Origin: Parietichytrium sp. I65-24A
Lineage: Eukaryota > Sar > Bigyra > Thraustochytrida > Thraustochytriidae
Direction of reading: 5' to 3'
Length of the DNA: 64,000 nucleotides
Assembly (NCBI GenBank): GCA_012862575.1
Contig: BLSF01000111.1
Location: 1 to 64,000 of the forward strand
Shown here: piece by piece, positions 60,544-64,000 of the stretch
How the letters are laid out: each line of letters opens with the position of its first letter
Numbering within the stretch: the stretch's first letter is position 1
Program-made: the position numbers and the translations under genes
Notes under the pieces: model-generated
What the model saw: the letters and a program-made list of their open reading frames with translations, nothing else
Database searches by the model: none
What the model was told of the DNA's origin: nothing

Positions 60544-63500
60544 ATGTTCAAGGTGCGCGTATGGTTCGTGCAGGATGGCGCCCACTTCCAGCACGAGCCG
60601 TGGCGCGTGTCGTCCGCTGCGGGAGGCCCCCTGTTCCCGCGGGAGGACACGGAGGAGGTAGCGGACAAGGAGGAGGAGGAGGAGGAGGAGGAACTGGAGG
60701 AGGGGGAGGAGGAAGGGGTGGCCGGGGACTTCTGGGTGACCGAGGACACCACGTTCGGGGAACTGTGCGAGGACGCCGTCCGCCACTTTGGGTGGTTGGC
60801 GGGGACGGGCGGCCCAGTGCGCGGCGTGCTGCTGAACGGTCGGCAGTGCGCGTGGGCCAGTGGCGCCAAGGTCCTCAGCCACCTCAGCGCGTGTCCCAGC
60901 GACGCGCTGCGCAGGATTGTGCTCAGGACGCAGTCGCTGCGCGCGTGGGAGCTCTCCGACGCCAGCTTGCTCTCGCGCGCCGACTCAAGGGCGACGCACA
61001 GCGCCCGCGCCCATGCCAACCACGCCCACGCCCACGCCCACGCCCCGCGGGAGCACGCGCAAGTGGAGGAGGAAGACGGGAGGGTGGTGAGCACGCTGGC
61101 GGAGGAGGGCGCGCGGCAGAGCAGCAGGGCGGGGAAAGGAGCGGGCGTGGAGAGCCAGGTGGCGCTGGGGCAGCTGCGCGCGGGCGAGGAGCTGGAGCGC
61201 GTGCGCGAGTTCGTGCATCGCAGACTGCGCGGGATCTACGCGGCGTACTGCGTGTCTTCCGGGCGGTTCGGCGAGGAGTCCGGGATCTCGCGGCAGGAGT
61301 TCTACAAGTTCTGCGAGGACTGCAGGCTGGGGCTGCCCAAAGAGCGGCTGGCGCTCGTGTTTGTGGGGGAGAAGAACAGGGGCTACGAAGGGTTTCTCAA
61401 CATGATACTGCGGCTCGCCAAAATGAAGTTTGGCGAGGCCGCGCCGGACGACAGAGCTGCGCTGGACAGCTTCATCGAAAAGCATATCGCCCCGTACTCT
61501 GAAAAATGGGACACCTGCGAGTTTGACGGGTACCCTGGGGACTCGTTCTTCGAAAATATCGAGGCCCGCCCGCAGGTGGAGCTCTTGGTCGCGCAGTTTC
61601 ATCTCGTGCTGACCAGTATCTTTCAGGTCTATTGCGTGTGCGACATGGGCGCGCCCAAAAGAGAGCAGACAAAGTACATGACGCTCTCGCAATTCCAGCT
61701 CTTTGTGCAAGATTTTGAGCTCTTCTCCATCGGCTCCAACCTCGACGCCCGCCTCTGCTCGCGCATCTTTCTCTCTTGCTGCGAATTCTACGGAACGCAT
61801 CTTGTTCAGCGGGCAGGCAACGGGGCACCGAGGCAAGTTACTCGGATGGTGTTGGAGACGTTTGCGCAAAGCTTGTATAGATTGGCAATTGTGCTCGTGA
61901 TCCCATACTTTTCTCGGGACAATTCACAGAGCTTGTTTGGGGCGCGGCGCGCGGGGGACGGCAAGGCCCGACATGAGAGTGTTGCAAAGTCGCTCTTGAG
62001 GAATCCCACCTTACCCTGGAAAGCCTTGATGCAGCACATTCACTTCAATATTCTAGGCAGGAACAACAAGATCGCCAATTTGTGCCGGAAAGTGGAGAAC
62101 AGGAGGTGGAGGAAGGGCAACATCACCCCTCTCGGAACTCAGGCAGACATCATGAGCAGCAAAACTGCTTTGAGTAAGGCATTCAACGCCGTTTGGCGAG
62201 CGGACCATTGCCCAGATGACTACTTCGACATCGTTCGTGAGCAAGTCTTAGAGCAGGAGAAAAAAGATCGTTTTGAGGCTGAGGTGCAAAGCATGGGAGA
62301 CAAGCGAATCGAGCCGCGCGCATTCCCAAGAATCGTGGCCCGTGAGGGTTTGGATGCCGATGCTGGAAACGACGAGGCTTCAGAGAGAAAGAGCAGTGAA
62401 GAGCTGATTGAGGCGCACGGCGGACATGGTGCGCTCAACCAATCGACGGATTCTGCAATTGAAGGTGCTCTGCAGAGTCTCCAAGGGGTTTCATTTTCTT
62501 CCAACACTCATGACTCCAAAAATTTGGCCTCGTCATACTGCCGCATCATGTGCAACGGAGCCGATCAAGTTTTGCAGCGCGCATCGAGCCAATTTCGAGA
62601 GCTCTTGGATCAAGTATTGATCAGCTTCGACGCCGAAGCCTCCGCGCCTCTCAGTGTCACTGGGCTAACTCTCGATCAGGTGCTCAAAGTGTACGAGTCT
62701 GGAAACCTGCAGTACACTTCCATTGTCCGCGGCGCGGAGAGCCACCAAGACAAGTACTATTCAGTCTGGCGATGGGGTATTTCGCTTGTAGGGATGGTAT
62801 CTCAGATTGTCTTGCGCTGTCTCCCCATCATCCACACCCGCCAAGACGCCGTCTCTTCTTGTTGGTTGAGTGGAACTTGGCAGTCCGCGTACCACAAAAA
62901 GCGCTATGTCAAAATTTCGAATGAGTTGCTGCGGTTGTGCGAATTTGCACGAGCATGCCTCGACCAAGCCGCAAAGAAGTTTGGGGACGTGTCGCACTAC
63001 CTCAAGCACAGCACCTATGACCTTGACCATTTGCAGGAGAGCCAGTACGAGTTGGCGTTAGACCAAGCTTCCAATTTTCGCATGACGGCACAGCTCCGCG
63101 TGATCACACTGCGGCTCCGCTTCGCATGCACACCCTTCTCTGACCAGCTCGATCTACCTCAGTTCTATCAGAGCCTTGCCAAAGGCTCACTGGAGGCCGA
63201 TCATTTCTTCAACAAGGCAGCAGTCTTTTATGAGCGGGTTCGATTCTCACGACAATTTCGAATCTCGTTGCTCAACAACTGGTCTTTTGTACTCTTCGAG
63301 AGTGCATTGAGCAAGGTCACGGCAAGAATCGCCTTAAAGAGATCAGCCGACTTGCAGTCAGAAGCTGTGCAAGCGGAGACGTCCTCGGCCGGGGCGTTGC
63401 AGCAGGTCATCATCAACCCAGACCACACCGAGAAAGTCTCTGCACTGCTGAAACGTGCTCGGGAGATTGCCGGCCTTGGATTTGAGCTGGAAGTAAGTAA

Positions 63501-64000
63501 CTCGTCCGGGAAGGACTGGGTTGTACCTATCGCTCTGCTTTGGGCTTGGAGTAATGCTTTGAACATTGAGAGTGCTCTGAATTATTACTTTCAACAGCTC
63601 GGGAAGGCTTCTCCGCCTGGGCCGAACGGCGAGGCAGGCGTGGTAGCGAACTGCCTGCAATTTGATATCCAGGACCAGACATGCATGTTCAATTTTGCAG
63701 GACAGCAAGCGGTCGCTGCTGCATTTCGGAATTATGACAGAAAGAAACAGGGGCAAATATCAAGGGTACACTTTGACGAAGTGCTCAAGCAAATGTTTTG
63801 CTGGGATTCAAAGGGACTGTACGTACAATTGGCATCCTCGCACCTGCGCGAAAGCAATCTAAAGAAGTTTGGCTCCACTGAGGTGGGGTCCATACTATTG
63901 TTTCTTGCCATCACGGACCCAGTGGGCTTTGCGAAGACTTTGTACGTATCCGACGCCCTTGAGCCGTTTGGATTCGAGGACAAAGGCCATGGAGCGAACA
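60544..64000 (+). CDS. Large unidentified protein, incomplete at the right edge
   Basis: The frame is open without a stop from the ATG at 60544 (MFKVRVWFVQDGAHF) to the window end: 1,152 codons, with more beyond. The N-terminal 200 residues are very GC-rich in DNA, with a poly-Glu run and a His-Ala run (HANHAHAHAHAPREHAQ). The middle (about 215-500) is mostly helical, with an EF-hand-like FGEESGISRQEFYKFCEDC. A helical segment around 800-950 resembles TPR-type packing (ADHFFNKAAVFYERV, LLNNWSFVLFESAL). A second EF-hand-like loop lies near 1060 (NYDRKKQGQISRVHFDE). No named family recognised. An in-frame 105-nt stretch (63493-63597) starts GTAAGT and ends ACAG like the window's introns, so 35 residues may be intronic. 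Confidence 0.75.
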   Translation, partial: MFKVRVWFVQDGAHFQHEPWRVSSAAGGPLFPREDTEEVADKEEEEEEEELEEGEEEGVAGDFWVTEDTTFGELCEDAVRHFGWLAGTGGPVRGVLLNGRQCAWASGAKVLSHLSACPSDALRRIVLRTQSLRAWELSDASLLSRADSRATHSARAHANHAHAHAHAPREHAQVEEEDGRVVSTLAEEGARQSSRAGKGAGVESQVALGQLRAGEELERVREFVHRRLRGIYAAYCVSSGRFGEESGISRQEFYKFCEDCRLGLPKERLALVFVGEKNRGYEGFLNMILRLAKMKFGEAAPDDRAALDSFIEKHIAPYSEKWDTCEFDGYPGDSFFENIEARPQVELLVAQFHLVLTSIFQVYCVCDMGAPKREQTKYMTLSQFQLFVQDFELFSIGSNLDARLCSRIFLSCCEFYGTHLVQRAGNGAPRQVTRMVLETFAQSLYRLAIVLVIPYFSRDNSQSLFGARRAGDGKARHESVAKSLLRNPTLPWKALMQHIHFNILGRNNKIANLCRKVENRRWRKGNITPLGTQADIMSSKTALSKAFNAVWRADHCPDDYFDIVREQVLEQEKKDRFEAEVQSMGDKRIEPRAFPRIVAREGLDADAGNDEASERKSSEELIEAHGGHGALNQSTDSAIEGALQSLQGVSFSSNTHDSKNLASSYCRIMCNGADQVLQRASSQFRELLDQVLISFDAEASAPLSVTGLTLDQVLKVYESGNLQYTSIVRGAESHQDKYYSVWRWGISLVGMVSQIVLRCLPIIHTRQDAVSSCWLSGTWQSAYHKKRYVKISNELLRLCEFARACLDQAAKKFGDVSHYLKHSTYDLDHLQESQYELALDQASNFRMTAQLRVITLRLRFACTPFSDQLDLPQFYQSLAKGSLEADHFFNKAAVFYERVRFSRQFRISLLNNWSFVLFESALSKVTARIALKRSADLQSEAVQAETSSAGALQQVIINPDHTEKVSALLKRAREIAGLGFELEVSNSSGKDWVVPIALLWAWSNALNIESALNYYFQQLGKASPPGPNGEAGVVANCLQFDIQDQTCMFNFAGQQAVAAAFRNYDRKKQGQISRVHFDEVLKQMFCWDSKGLYVQLASSHLRESNLKKFGSTEVGSILLFLAITDPVGFAKTLYVSDALEPFGFEDKGHGAN
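63493..63597 (+). other. Possible in-frame intron in the right-edge gene
   Basis: 105 nt, donor GTAAGT, acceptor TTTCAACAG after a T-rich stretch, phase 0, no internal stop. Its length and donor match the seven supported introns, but since the frame stays open either reading is possible. Confidence 0.45.

Noticed and set aside
60501-61502. A 333-codon plus-strand frame and minus-strand frames around 60985-61869
   Set aside because: They lie over the GC-rich start of the large right-edge gene in other frames. The gene's own frame stays open for 3.4 kb and has better protein character.
1-64000. tRNA, rRNA and CRISPR features
   Set aside because: I found no cloverleaf with A and B boxes, no rRNA-like stretch and no array of spaced identical repeats. 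The minisatellite and (GAAA)n are simple tandem repeats.

Overview
The window is eukaryotic nuclear DNA. Genes lie on both strands in no operons. Several carry short spliceosomal introns (65-134 nt), and every donor I could place reads GTAAGT. Secretory and multi-pass membrane proteins are common. One protein joins a von Willebrand A domain, a Pro-Thr repeat stalk and RCC1-like repeats; another joins FG-GAP/VCBS repeats, Cys-rich repeats and a multi-pass membrane domain. This style is familiar from stramenopiles, and a thraustochytrid-like protist is my best guess, from protein style only. The assembly has single-base gaps (n) at 5137, 5739 and 58458, and two of the joins are visibly wrong.

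Left part (1-34.5 kb): sparse in genes, rich in repeats, and dominated by secreted and surface proteins. In order: an uncertain coiled-coil fragment; the vWA/RCC1-like surface protein; a DNA transposon with 24-bp inverted repeats, its interior interrupted by a misplaced contig that looks like the empty-site allele; the large FG-GAP membrane protein; an Apple/PAN-like secreted protein; a small secreted protein; then a cluster (17.5-33.0 kb) of five paralogous receptor-like proteins. Each of the five has a signal peptide, an ectodomain with two invariant cysteines, seven predicted membrane spans and a conserved [AS]Q[IV][KR]F motif just after the last span. This family, which I cannot assign to a named receptor class, is the best candidate for an undescribed system. 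A two-exon gene of unknown function, a 26-bp minisatellite and a decayed coding region lie inside the cluster. A tiny dispersed element of about 45-70 bp, flanked in two copies by perfect 9- and 11-bp direct repeats, is scattered through the window.

Right part (34.5-64 kb): denser and mostly conserved cell biology. In order: a zinc-less medium-chain reductase; a membrane calcineurin-like phosphoesterase (3 exons); an organelle-type seryl-tRNA synthetase; a DH-PH Rho guanine-nucleotide exchange factor; a major facilitator transporter (3 exons); a hemerythrin-CHY-RING E3 ligase of the BRUTUS/HRZ kind (2 exons); a 1,688-residue coiled-coil protein with 42-residue repeats; a MOCS3/Uba4-type E1-sulfurtransferase whose coding sequence is broken by a 360-bp assembly duplication; and a large unidentified protein that runs off the right edge.

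Links between neighbouring genes are weak apart from the receptor cluster, where tandem duplication and divergence are evident. No tRNA, rRNA or CRISPR array was recognised.
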